In this document: in pieces, positions 44,968 through 54,700 of the stretch
How the letters are laid out: the number at the start of each line of letters is the position of its first letter
Numbering within the stretch: the stretch's first letter is position 1
From: Anaerolineales bacterium UBA6055
GTDB taxonomy: Bacteria > Chloroflexota > Anaerolineae > Aggregatilineales > Phototrophicaceae
NCBI GenBank assembly: GCA_002428985.1
Contig: DIYL01000057.1
Coordinates: 186,001 to 250,000 of the forward strand
Length of the DNA: 64,000 bases
Direction: 5' to 3'
Position numbers and translations under genes: made by a program
The notes under the pieces: generated by a model
Databases searched by the model: none
What the model saw: the letters and a program-made list of their open reading frames with translations, nothing else
Told to the model about the DNA's origin: nothing

Positions 44968-46250
44968 TCACCTGCTACAACAATCGTATTCTTCGGTTTT
45001 ACAGTAGTGTCATATGGGTCAACCATAACAACACTTAGTACGAATACAGCTAGCAAACCAGCTAGGGCAAACATAGCGAAGGCAACATTAAATCCAATTA
45101 GGTCAACCAGCCAACCGCCAAGAATTGGGGCAAAAATCGTAACAGGTGCAATCAATGTATTCGACATACCGATGTAAATCGGACGCTCAGCATTTGACCC
45201 AAATTGTGTTGTAAGTGTCATAATCGTCGACCATTGTGTGGTATTAACAACACCGGTCAACGCAAAAACAACATAAAACCATGTGACATCTGACGCAAAT
45301 AAGGCAACACCAATAGCAAGTGCCATGATCAAATTGCCAAATGCCAGCACACGTCGATGTCCCCAACGATCACCAACCCAACCGAGTATCGGGCTAGTGA
45401 TGGTCTGTGACAGCAACAATACACTGGTCATAATGCCAGCAAATTCAGGAGTCATATCGTATTGGCGAATACCAAAAATCGTGAAGAAAGAAATCGCAGT
45501 GACACTCAATGATGATAACGCCCGTGCAATCAAGAACCAACGAAAATTGGAATCGTTCTCTAGCATAACTTTTAAACGTTTACCAAATTCCGACCATTTT
45601 ACTTTTGGTACAGTATCTCGTGGATCACTTTCTGGTTCATACGCCATAGCTAAAAATGCAAACGAAATCATTAAGCTGATGCCAGCAATCAAGAACAAGA
45701 CTGCAAAACTATTTGGGAAGTCGACTGCCACAAGAATGATACTCGCGACAATTGCGCCGCCAACACCGAATAAGTTAGCACCTGCCGATTGCACACCAAA
45801 GAACGTACCACGTCGATTAGGGGGCATAATCTTACTTATCATGCTTTGCCATGCCGTACCAGTGAAGCCACCACCAAGCGATTGCCATGCTAATAGAATC
45901 ACAGCCAAAATCAGAGCTGCTTGATCACCAATCATAGGGATTAAAACTGCGACAATCGCTAAGCCAAAGAACGGAATACGTTCTTGCAATGTCATATAAA
46001 TCACCATCGGCTTGTAGCGACGTAATCCAGCAACATGGTTCGATGTAAACAACTGTGGCACTTGCCAACCAATTTGAAACATCGTCGCCATAAAACCAAT
46101 TAGAGCAGTAGATTCTGTGAGAAACGATAAGAAAAGGGGTACAATCGTCACATATGATGCCAAGCCAGTTAGACCGAATCCGAAGAAACATCCATCAAGC
46201 ACATTGACAACAAAGTTATGATAAAGTTTTTTACGTGTTTCTTGGCTCAT
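44964..46250 (-). CDS. MFS transporter
   Basis: A twelve-helix major facilitator of about 428 residues, substrate unknown. It resembles poorly characterised MFS proteins with a Lys/Glu-rich central loop (near residues 200-235, PESDPRDTVPK). ATG 46250 is preferred because AGGGG sits five bases upstream; the longer frame lacks one. It sits inside the lysine gene block but on the other strand, between homocitrate synthase and homoaconitase. A lysine or precursor exporter is conceivable, but nothing in the sequence shows it. Confidence 0.8.
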   Translation of the reverse strand: MSQETRKKLYHNFVVNVLDGCFFGFGLTGLASYVTIVPLFLSFLTESTALIGFMATMFQIGWQVPQLFTSNHVAGLRRYKPMVIYMTLQERIPFFGLAIVAVLIPMIGDQAALILAVILLAWQSLGGGFTGTAWQSMISKIMPPNRRGTFFGVQSAGANLFGVGGAIVASIILVAVDFPNSFAVLFLIAGISLMISFAFLAMAYEPESDPRDTVPKVKWSEFGKRLKVMLENDSNFRWFLIARALSSLSVTAISFFTIFGIRQYDMTPEFAGIMTSVLLLSQTITSPILGWVGDRWGHRRVLAFGNLIMALAIGVALFASDVTWFYVVFALTGVVNTTQWSTIMTLTTQFGSNAERPIYIGMSNTLIAPVTIFAPILGGWLVDLIGFNVAFAMFALAGLLAVFVLSVVMVDPYDTTVKPKNTIVVAGD

Positions 46251-46413
46251 ATGTCCCCTAGTTTCGCGTTGCAAAGTTTTTCAATACGTCCAGACATTGT
46301 AACAGAGTTTCGCACATACAAAATAACATTTTGATTAAACTATTCTAAAGTTCATAACGTATCCATAATCGACAAGATAGGTCATTTTAAGTATTACACA
46401 AGGAGTAACATCA

Positions 46414-47706
46414 ATGGGCATGACCTTAACCGAAAAAATCCTCGCCCGTGCCTGTGGGCAAGATACTATCAAACCAGACGACATCATTGTAATTGAACCG
46501 GATGTTATCCTCAGCCATGATAATACGGCAGCTATATCCGGTATCTTTGAAAGACTACCACATAAACGCGTAAAATATCCCGAAAGACTTGCCATCACTC
46601 TCGACCATGCCGTGCCGCCACCTACACCAAAACATGCCCAGAATCACGCTAAAATACGCAAATTTGTGCAATCACAAGGTATCCAAAATTTCTTTGAGGT
46701 CGGACGAGGAATTTGTCATCAGGTGCTATGCGAAGAAGGCATTATCGGTCCCGGCATGACCTTGCTGGGCGCAGACAGTCACAGCCCGCACTATGGATGG
46801 TTTGGTGCTTTCAGTGCAGGTATCGGACGTAGTGAAATCGCAGCATTATGGGCAACGGGCGAATTATGGTTACGTGTACCCGAAACAATGCGTGTAACAC
46901 TCACTGGAGAGTTACAACACGGTGTTATGTCAAAAGATTTCACAATTCATCTCATCGGGCAACTTTCGTCTGATGGCGCAACCTATATGGCGGTCGAATT
47001 TGATGGCGATGGTATCACAAACATGTCACCTGATTCGCGGATGGTACTGACCAACATGATGGCAGAGATGGGCGCAAAAAACGCATGCATCGCACCTGAT
47101 GATACAACATGGGGCTGGCTCGAAGCCGAACTTAGTCGCACCCGTCCCAATGATTATCAACAAAGACTATCATTTTTGCGTGAAAACGCCTCATATCCTG
47201 ATGAGGATGCACATTATGCAATCCATCACACGATCGACCTTAGTACAATTGAACCAATGATTTCCTGTCCTCATACAGTCGATAATGTCCAACCATTATC
47301 CGCGATTGAAAATACACCTGTTGATGTTGGGTTTATTGGAACGTGCACCAATGGACGGCTAGAAGACATTGCTGTTGCCGCTGATATTATCAAAGGTAAA
47401 AAACTCACATCCCGCTTACTTGTAATTCCAGCATCGTCAATGGTGTTACGAGATGCCACTGAAGCCGGTTATATCACAACACTCTTAGAAGCTGGCGCAA
47501 CCATTGGTACACCGGGTTGTGGTCCATGTATGGGCAATCATATGGGTGTACTCGCACCAGACGAAGTGTGCATCAGCAGTGCTAATCGTAACTTTCGCGG
47601 GCGTATGGGCGAACCCAACAGCGAAATCTATCTATCGAATCCAGCCGTAGTTGCTGCCAGTTGTATCGCTGGCTATATTGTACATCCAGCCGATATAGGA
47701 GAATAA
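46414..47706 (+). CDS. lysT: Homoaconitase large subunit (LeuC family)
   Basis: With the small subunit, this iron-sulfur enzyme isomerises homocitrate to homoisocitrate. It has 430 residues. The substrate/cluster region GADSHSPHYGWFGAFSAGIGRSE follows the usual order. The three cluster Cys are in FIGTCTNGRLEDI and PGCGPCMGNHMG. It matches the short LeuC/LysT group, and isopropylmalate isomerase activity cannot be ruled out by sequence. The lysine context and the absence of leuA/leuB favour homoaconitase. AAGGAG precedes the ATG. Confidence 0.88.
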   Translation: MGMTLTEKILARACGQDTIKPDDIIVIEPDVILSHDNTAAISGIFERLPHKRVKYPERLAITLDHAVPPPTPKHAQNHAKIRKFVQSQGIQNFFEVGRGICHQVLCEEGIIGPGMTLLGADSHSPHYGWFGAFSAGIGRSEIAALWATGELWLRVPETMRVTLTGELQHGVMSKDFTIHLIGQLSSDGATYMAVEFDGDGITNMSPDSRMVLTNMMAEMGAKNACIAPDDTTWGWLEAELSRTRPNDYQQRLSFLRENASYPDEDAHYAIHHTIDLSTIEPMISCPHTVDNVQPLSAIENTPVDVGFIGTCTNGRLEDIAVAADIIKGKKLTSRLLVIPASSMVLRDATEAGYITTLLEAGATIGTPGCGPCMGNHMGVLAPDEVCISSANRNFRGRMGEPNSEIYLSNPAVVAASCIAGYIVHPADIGE

Positions 47707-47709
47707 TAC

Positions 47710-48210
47710 ATGAACACCACACACCGTATCTGGAAATATGGAGATAATGTCAACACCGATGTCATTTTCCCCGGCAAATATACATACACAGTCAGTCATG
47801 ACCCTATCGAACTTGCTAAACACGCATTAGAAGACCTTGACCCCAATTTTGCCAGTCAGGTACAAGTAGGAGATGTGATTGTTGCCGGACGCAATTGGGG
47901 TAATGGGAGCAGTCGTGAACAGGCAGTTACATGTTTGGTTCACGCTGGTGTGAAAGCTGTAATTGCCACAAGTTTTGCTCGGATTTACTATCGTAATGCG
48001 ATTAACAACGGGTTACTTGTCATTCAGTGTCCAGAGATAGTGCCGGTCGTCACTGCGGGTAATAGCCTCTCTATTGATATTGAAGAAAGTACAATCACCT
48101 ACGAATCACAAACATATGGTTTTCCACGTTTACCTGATGTTGTCCAAGACATTGTTACAGCAGGTGGTATCATTCCATATCTTCAAAATCAGACTTTAAC
48201 TGAGGAGTGA
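47710..48210 (+). CDS. lysU: Homoaconitase small subunit (LeuD family)
   Basis: This 166-residue swivelling domain completes the homoaconitase active site. Motifs: the N-terminal YGDNVNTDVIFPGKY and the substrate-binding GRNWGNGSSREQAVTCL, including the Ser-Arg loop. It begins 3 bases after lysT and overlaps the end of the opposing kinase gene by 15 bases. The pathway's homoisocitrate dehydrogenase and aminoadipate aminotransferase genes are not in this window. Confidence 0.88.
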   Translation: MNTTHRIWKYGDNVNTDVIFPGKYTYTVSHDPIELAKHALEDLDPNFASQVQVGDVIVAGRNWGNGSSREQAVTCLVHAGVKAVIATSFARIYYRNAINNGLLVIQCPEIVPVVTAGNSLSIDIEESTITYESQTYGFPRLPDVVQDIVTAGGIIPYLQNQTLTEE

Positions 48211-51200
48211 TGAGACTAATTTATCAAGTGTAAACGACTTACCATCGCCCCATGCAGACTCAAATTCATCTGCGGGGATTCTAACTTCAAGCTCCATAAT
48301 GTGCCGTTCAGCTTGATCTTGAAGTTGCTCATCGACATCCGCATAAGCAAGGAAGGTAAAGACTCGTAACGCATCGGCAAGTCGATCTTGCGATATGTAA
48401 ATCCTGCCAATTGTTACGATTGGCAAATAGAATAGTGCCTCATCATCTGACTTTTGAACTTGTGCAATTGATTGCTTAGCGTAATCAAGTGCAGTCTTTT
48501 CATTTGACTGTTTCAACTTTAAGCGAGCAAGATGGTTATAAGTCACAGACAGCTTTTCGGGGTTTTCAAGATTTTTCCAAATTGCCAAGCTCCGGTTAAA
48601 ATAATCCTCAGCTTCTTCTATGTTAGCAGTTGCTAACGATGCAGTTCCTAGATTGAGCAACACATCGGCAATACCAGCGTGGTTACTATTACTCTCTTGT
48701 TCGATTAAGGATTGTTCTAAAAAGCCACGAACTTGTTCAAATTCAGATGTATCAATCGCTGAATTAGTTGTCTCATAATTTAGAGCACCAGCCATCTTCC
48801 AAACATTACCCGCATTACGCGATATATTGATGCTTTCCTGAAAATATTGGTTAGCTGTATCCTCATCACCCTGTTCATAGGCAACATTGCCAAGACGGTT
48901 GAAAGTTTCTGCTAATCCAGATTGGCTATTGGTCTCTTGATATATTTTCAATGCCTCTTTATATGATTCTTGAGCATCGATGAAGTTTTCTTGTGCAAGA
49001 TGAACATCCCCTAACATCAGTTTAATCTGTGCAGTCAAAGCGCCATCTGCATCCTGTAGAGTTTCAAGTGTTGTCTCATAGATTGTTTGCGCCGTACTAT
49101 AATTACCTAGACCAAGATTTGCCTGAGCGACATTCATCTTGATCTCAGTGTAACGCAAGTCATTCTTGTCTAGGGCATCCAGAACACGATTGAATTTTTT
49201 AATTGCAGAGGCATATAATCCAATTTGTAACTCTTCTCCTGCAGCTAAAATTAGATAGAATGCTTCGCGTTCTGTATTACCAGCATGCCCCCAATGATCT
49301 GCCAACATGTTGATATACGTTGTTCCAGAGCCATATAATTGCTCCATAATTGTTGCAATCCGCCCATGAATCTTCCGGCGCCTAGCATCTGATATCTGAT
49401 GTAAAACCCCCAAGCGTAATTTATCGTGTGCAAATGACCAGAGACCATCATTAACTTCTAAAACCGCTGCATCTAGGCACTTTGTTAACCAACGCTCAAG
49501 ATCTACTGTTGGTTCAAGTGCCTGTAGAATCGTTGTGTTTAAAATACGCCCCATTGCGGATGCAATTTCAAGCAATTCTTGTCCAGTTGAGTCAATTCGA
49601 TTGAGTCGGCGTTCAATGACAGTTTGGATTCCACCAGCAAATACGCGCTCTGGTAATGTTTCTCTACCAATTTGATCAAGTTGACCAACTTCTTCAGCAA
49701 GTGCCCGCACAACTTCAATCAAAAAGAAAACATTACCCTCAGTCTCGCGTTCTAAAAGGCTAATTACATGATCTTGGCTACCAGCTTCCCCGAGCATAGC
49801 CTCGCTCAATTCGGCAATACTATCCTTCTCTAAACGTGTTAATTTAAGGAGAGGCACATCTGGTAATTCATCAATCAGTGATGCTTTCTCATCATCCCGA
49901 AAACTAGCAAGAACCATGATTGCCGGCATATCTTCAACCTGATGTGCCAAATCATAGAGCAACTGAAGGCTTTCATCGCCCGCCCAATGCAAGTCTTCTA
50001 ATATAATCACAAGGGGGCGTTGTATGGTTTGTGCTAGACGTTTCAATAAATCGACAATATATTGACGTGTTACATCAGGTTTAAATTCTTTGGCAGCATC
50101 GAGGGGCACATCAACATTAGTCAAGGTGTCTATATCCGTGATAAAGTGAGATAGAAACCCGATATCTTCAGGCGATAGATCATCAAGCAAAATAGTAACC
50201 CACCGCAAAATCGGCAACCACAATTCATAGGGGCGACTTCCCATACGGTCAGCCAAACCTCTAATAACAAGCATACCTTTAACCAACGCTAGTGTCCGTA
50301 GCTCATCAAGCAATCGCGATTTACCAACACCACTCTCGCCAGCGACTAACCACATACTACTTTTCTGTTCTATAGCTTCGTCTAGACCAGATTCAAGTTT
50401 TGCTAGTTCAGACTGTCGACCGACTAGTTTGGCGGCCTGCAAAAAACTCTCTCGAATTGCGACTTGATTCATTACTTGCGTATCGAGCTGCAGTTTATTT
50501 TGGAATGCTTCCAAAGTCGTTTCAGCCGAATCAAAACGCGAATCAGGTTCTTTCTGCAACAGCTGCAACAAAATATTCGCTAGGCTATCATCAATATCAA
50601 GCAAAGACACATCAGGTATATCAGAGATAATCTGGCTAACTAACATACCGGGATTTTTTAAGTCAAATGGATGATGGCCGGCAAGCATCTCATATGCCAT
50701 TAGGCCGACGGCATATAAGTCTGATGTAACAGTCGTTTTCTCGCCCATCAGGACTTCAGGTGCAATATATGCAAGTGTTCCTGCCGTAACATCACTTACA
50801 TCATCACTGGAGCGATGATCTTGCAAAAGGGATAAACCAAAATCTAGGACTTTTACCTGACCATTTTCAATTAAGACATTTGCGGGCTTTAGATCCCGAT
50901 GAACAATCCCACGCCGATGTAGATAAGATAACGCATTGAGTAACTGTATGATCAGTTCAAATCGCGTCCTTTGATTGTGTTTTAGTGCGTAATCTAGAAT
51001 GCTCTCCGGTTGACTGAGAACCTCCATTGTATAATACGGGATGTTGTCCGTATCGAAGCCATATTCCAGTACATCAACAATGTTGGGGTGTCGTAGTGAC
51101 GCTGATAATTTAAATTCACGTGTCAAAGATAGACGGTAATCTTCCAGTCCATAACTAGTAGATAGCCCCTTCTCTTGGACATTGGTTAAGACCTGCTTCA

Positions 51201-51327
51201 ATGCCACGGGTTTATTGGATAATCGGTCAGTCGCATGATAAACAACCCCCATACCTCCCTGCCCCAACACACCATTAATAATATAGCGGCGGTCAATAAG
51301 TTGTGGTGCGGGCTTATTCTTCATCAT
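48196..51327 (-). CDS. Ser/Thr protein kinase with AAA ATPase and TPR domains
   Basis: A cytoplasmic signalling protein of about 1043 residues. The N-terminal protein kinase domain (about 15-285) has VLGQGGMGVVYHA (ATP loop), VALKQ (Lys), HRDLKPANV and LDFGLSLL (DFG). A STAND/AAA-type ATPase module follows (about 310-650) with VGRQSEL, Walker A GESGVGKS and Walker B VIILEDLHWAG. Tetratricopeptide repeats fill about 690-1000. The architecture resembles large bacterial kinase-ATPase-TPR regulators. ATG 51327 has GAGG eight bases before it. It lies 24 bases after a receiver-domain gene and belongs to the same signalling cluster. Confidence 0.9.
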   Translation of the reverse strand: MMKNKPAPQLIDRRYIINGVLGQGGMGVVYHATDRLSNKPVALKQVLTNVQEKGLSTSYGLEDYRLSLTREFKLSASLRHPNIVDVLEYGFDTDNIPYYTMEVLSQPESILDYALKHNQRTRFELIIQLLNALSYLHRRGIVHRDLKPANVLIENGQVKVLDFGLSLLQDHRSSDDVSDVTAGTLAYIAPEVLMGEKTTVTSDLYAVGLMAYEMLAGHHPFDLKNPGMLVSQIISDIPDVSLLDIDDSLANILLQLLQKEPDSRFDSAETTLEAFQNKLQLDTQVMNQVAIRESFLQAAKLVGRQSELAKLESGLDEAIEQKSSMWLVAGESGVGKSRLLDELRTLALVKGMLVIRGLADRMGSRPYELWLPILRWVTILLDDLSPEDIGFLSHFITDIDTLTNVDVPLDAAKEFKPDVTRQYIVDLLKRLAQTIQRPLVIILEDLHWAGDESLQLLYDLAHQVEDMPAIMVLASFRDDEKASLIDELPDVPLLKLTRLEKDSIAELSEAMLGEAGSQDHVISLLERETEGNVFFLIEVVRALAEEVGQLDQIGRETLPERVFAGGIQTVIERRLNRIDSTGQELLEIASAMGRILNTTILQALEPTVDLERWLTKCLDAAVLEVNDGLWSFAHDKLRLGVLHQISDARRRKIHGRIATIMEQLYGSGTTYINMLADHWGHAGNTEREAFYLILAAGEELQIGLYASAIKKFNRVLDALDKNDLRYTEIKMNVAQANLGLGNYSTAQTIYETTLETLQDADGALTAQIKLMLGDVHLAQENFIDAQESYKEALKIYQETNSQSGLAETFNRLGNVAYEQGDEDTANQYFQESINISRNAGNVWKMAGALNYETTNSAIDTSEFEQVRGFLEQSLIEQESNSNHAGIADVLLNLGTASLATANIEEAEDYFNRSLAIWKNLENPEKLSVTYNHLARLKLKQSNEKTALDYAKQSIAQVQKSDDEALFYLPIVTIGRIYISQDRLADALRVFTFLAYADVDEQLQDQAERHIMELEVRIPADEFESAWGDGKSFTLDKLVSSLLS

Positions 51328-51351
51328 GCTACCATCCTCAATTGACAACGA

Positions 51352-51726
51352 TTATTCGTCAGAGATACCTAGCATATCCTGAATTTTGCCAAGCAAACGT
51401 GGAAACTTAACAGGTTTACTCTCATACTCATCGCACCCAGCCGCAATGCACCGTTCACGATCGCCAGCAATTGCATGAGCAGTTAGTGCCATAATTGGAA
51501 TGTCTTGTGTGGCTTCATCAGCCTTCAAACGACGGGTTGCTTCCCATCCATCCATGACAGGCAAACTCATGTCCATTAGAATGAGATCAGGCATTTCTTC
51601 ATGTGCAAGATCAACCCCTTTAGATCCATCCATGGCAATCACCACATCAAATCCCTTACGTTCCAAGCGACGGGATAACATATCAAGATTCATTTCATTA
51701 TCTTCTACCAACAGTATTTTTGGCAT
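51352..51726 (-). CDS. Single-domain response regulator
   Basis: This 124-residue CheY-like receiver has no output domain. The acidic pair is EDNE near residue 8, the phospho-acceptor Asp lies in LILMDMSLPVMDG, and the switch Lys is in YESKPVKFPRL. It lies between the kinase-ATPase gene and the Amt-histidine kinase gene, so it is a likely phosphate relay partner of the latter. Confidence 0.92.
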   Translation of the reverse strand: MPKILLVEDNEMNLDMLSRRLERKGFDVVIAMDGSKGVDLAHEEMPDLILMDMSLPVMDGWEATRRLKADEATQDIPIMALTAHAIAGDRERCIAAGCDEYESKPVKFPRLLGKIQDMLGISDE

Positions 51727-51761
51727 TTTTTCTTCCCTTATCTTCCCATACTCTAAAATCT

Positions 51762-54700
51762 TTACTGTCGCATATTGGCGAGAATCAATCGGCGGATTTC
51801 TTGGACAAGTTCATCACGATTGCCGGCTTGTTTCATCAAAACAGTATCTACCTTACCCTGCAAAAATACCTGTTCTTCTTCACTTAAGTCTTTTGCAGTG
51901 ACCACAACAACGGGGATTGCTCGCCACTTTTCGATTAATTTTATTTCAGCTAAAAATTGGAAACCGTCCATCTCTGGCATCATCAAGTCAAGTAATACTA
52001 AATCAGGTACTGCCTCAGCGATACGGTCAATTGCGACACGACCGTTTTCAGCACTTCGAACCCCCCAACCTAGTCGAGATAATGTACGTTGCAACATTTC
52101 GCTAACATCTTCATCATCTTCTACAATGAGGACTTCGCCGGGCGATAACTTACCTGTTTTGCCTTTATTGGCACGATATTTCTGTAGTATTTTAGCTAAC
52201 TTAGCCCGATCCACGGGTTTCGTCAAATAGTCAGATGCACCAAGGGCAAAGCCCCGCTTTTTATCATCCACCATTGTTAACATAATAACAGGAATGTCAG
52301 CTAAGTCTTCATCTGACTTTAATTTATCAAGCACTTGCCATCCGTCCATCCCTTGCATCATCACATCTAGTGTAATGACATCCGGTCGGATACGTCGGGC
52401 TAGTTCAATACCTTCCACACCATTTGAGGCAACTTGAACTAAAAAGCCATCCTTAATCAATGTCCGTCCAATAAGTTCACGTACATTCGGGTCATCATCT
52501 ATCACAAGAACCATACCACCATCAACAAGCGATTGTAGTTGTTCAGTAACAGACACGGGGTTGACTTCAACGGATTCCGCATCATCTGATGCTAAATTCG
52601 CAGGTAAAACAACTGTAAACGTTGTGCCGACGTTTAATTCACTCTCCACATTAATATCGCCCCCCATCATCTGACAGAAGCGACGGCTAATAGTTAATCC
52701 AAGTCCTGTACCACCGTATTTACGGGTTGTCGAAACATCCGCCTGCGTGAATTCCTTAAATACCTCTTGCAGTTGTTCAATTGACATCCCAATGCCTGTG
52801 TCCCGAACGGCAAATCTTACCCAGTCATCACCATTTTCATCAGTTGTACGTGTTGCAGTTAAAGTTACTGTTCCATCTTGCGTAAATTTAGCAGCATTAC
52901 TCATGAGATTAATGATTGTTTGACGGACTTTAGTATGGTCGTTATTCATGGTGCTGACGTTATCATCCACTTGAATCTCTAGTGTATTCCGATTTTTATT
53001 AATCAAGGGTTCGACAGTATACTGGACTTCTTCCACCAAATTTTGGACAGAAAATGTCTCTACAAACACTTCCATTCGTCCAGCTTCAATTTTCGATAGA
53101 TCCAGGATATTATTAATCAAATCCAACAAGTGACTACCAGCAGATTGAATTTTCTGTAAATCTGGGACGATATCTTCGTATCCAAAATCGTCAGCATCTT
53201 CTTCTAACATCTCACTATACCCGATGATAGCATTCAACGGGGTACGTAACTCGTGACTCATATTTGCTAAGAATGCACTCTTAGCACGATTTGCGGCTTC
53301 AGCAGCTTCTTTCGCAGTTGTTAACTGATCTTCGGTCTGTTTACGTAGAGTAATATCTCGCGCAATACAAGAGACACCAGTAATGCCTTCAACATTAACA
53401 ATTGGGCTGAATGAAACCTCAAAATAGATTTCAAAGTCTTCAAGAACTTCATGAATCTCCACTGAAAAGTGTTCCCCAGAAAGCGCACGATCATAATATC
53501 CGTGCCACTCTTCACGTTCATGTTCGGGAATACCACTTAGCACATTTTTACCGGGGTCAAGGTCGTCTTCTTCATATAGAAACTGCCGAATTTGGCGAAA
53601 AGTCTCATTCATGATGATAATGCGGTACTCAGTATCAATCGACCAGATTGAATCCTGTGTATTTTCAATCAATGCTGTAATATTTGCCTCATTACGTTTG
53701 AGGGCATTTTCGGCACGAGTTCGCTCATTGAGTTCAGTTTGTGAAGCCGTATACAATTGAGCATTATCAATAGCAATACTGGCAAGTTCACTAAACAGTT
53801 CCAACGCTTCAATATCATCTCTATGAAACTGTTCATCATCTGTTTCCAGATGGGCAAGACCAATCACACCAATTACTTCATCATTACTTTGTAACGGCGC
53901 TGCAATTACGGATTGCACCATATCATAGACCGGATTATCGGCACGATTTCCCCATACTTTATAATCTTCAAGAAATACAGACTCGTTCCGTTGCCATACA
54001 AGACCTGCTAGCCCCTCCCCTAAATGACTTCTTTCATTACTTTGTTGTTCAAACAATCCAATTCCTGCACGCAACACCAATTCATCTTTTTCAACGAGAA
54101 AAATAAATCCATGGTTGGTCATCTCCAATTTTGAAGCACGATGAATGATGCCCAACAAAACACCATTAATATCAAGTCTCTGCATAATATTCGTCGCAAT
54201 CTCATTCAATGTAGACAGATAATCATTCTGACGTTGCAAGGCTTCCTTATCTAAATTTCGTTGCGTAATATCCCGAAAAGTGCCTGTATAAAATTCATCA
54301 TCAGATGTTTGAGTAGAATAAACTACTATCTCTAATGGGAATGTTTCACCATTAGAGCGAATACCGACTAGCTCCGATGGTACAGTCTCTGTAGATAGTT
54401 TTCCTAAAAATGTTTGAACTGAAGAGGAGTCTGCCTCTTGTATTTGATGTGAAGACAGCACATTAACAATATTTCGCCCAACCAATTCATGATTTGGATA
54501 CCCAAAGATTAATTCAGCAGATTGATTTGCAGATATAATCTCCAGAGAATCAGTCGAAAATGTCATAATACCATCCATTGCAGATCGCACAATAGCATCA
54601 GTTCGATTAATTGCACCCTCCAATGCTTCCATCACAACATTATAGCGTTCTGCAATTTGACCGACCTGCGTAAACGGTTCAACCGGAACCCGTAGGGATA

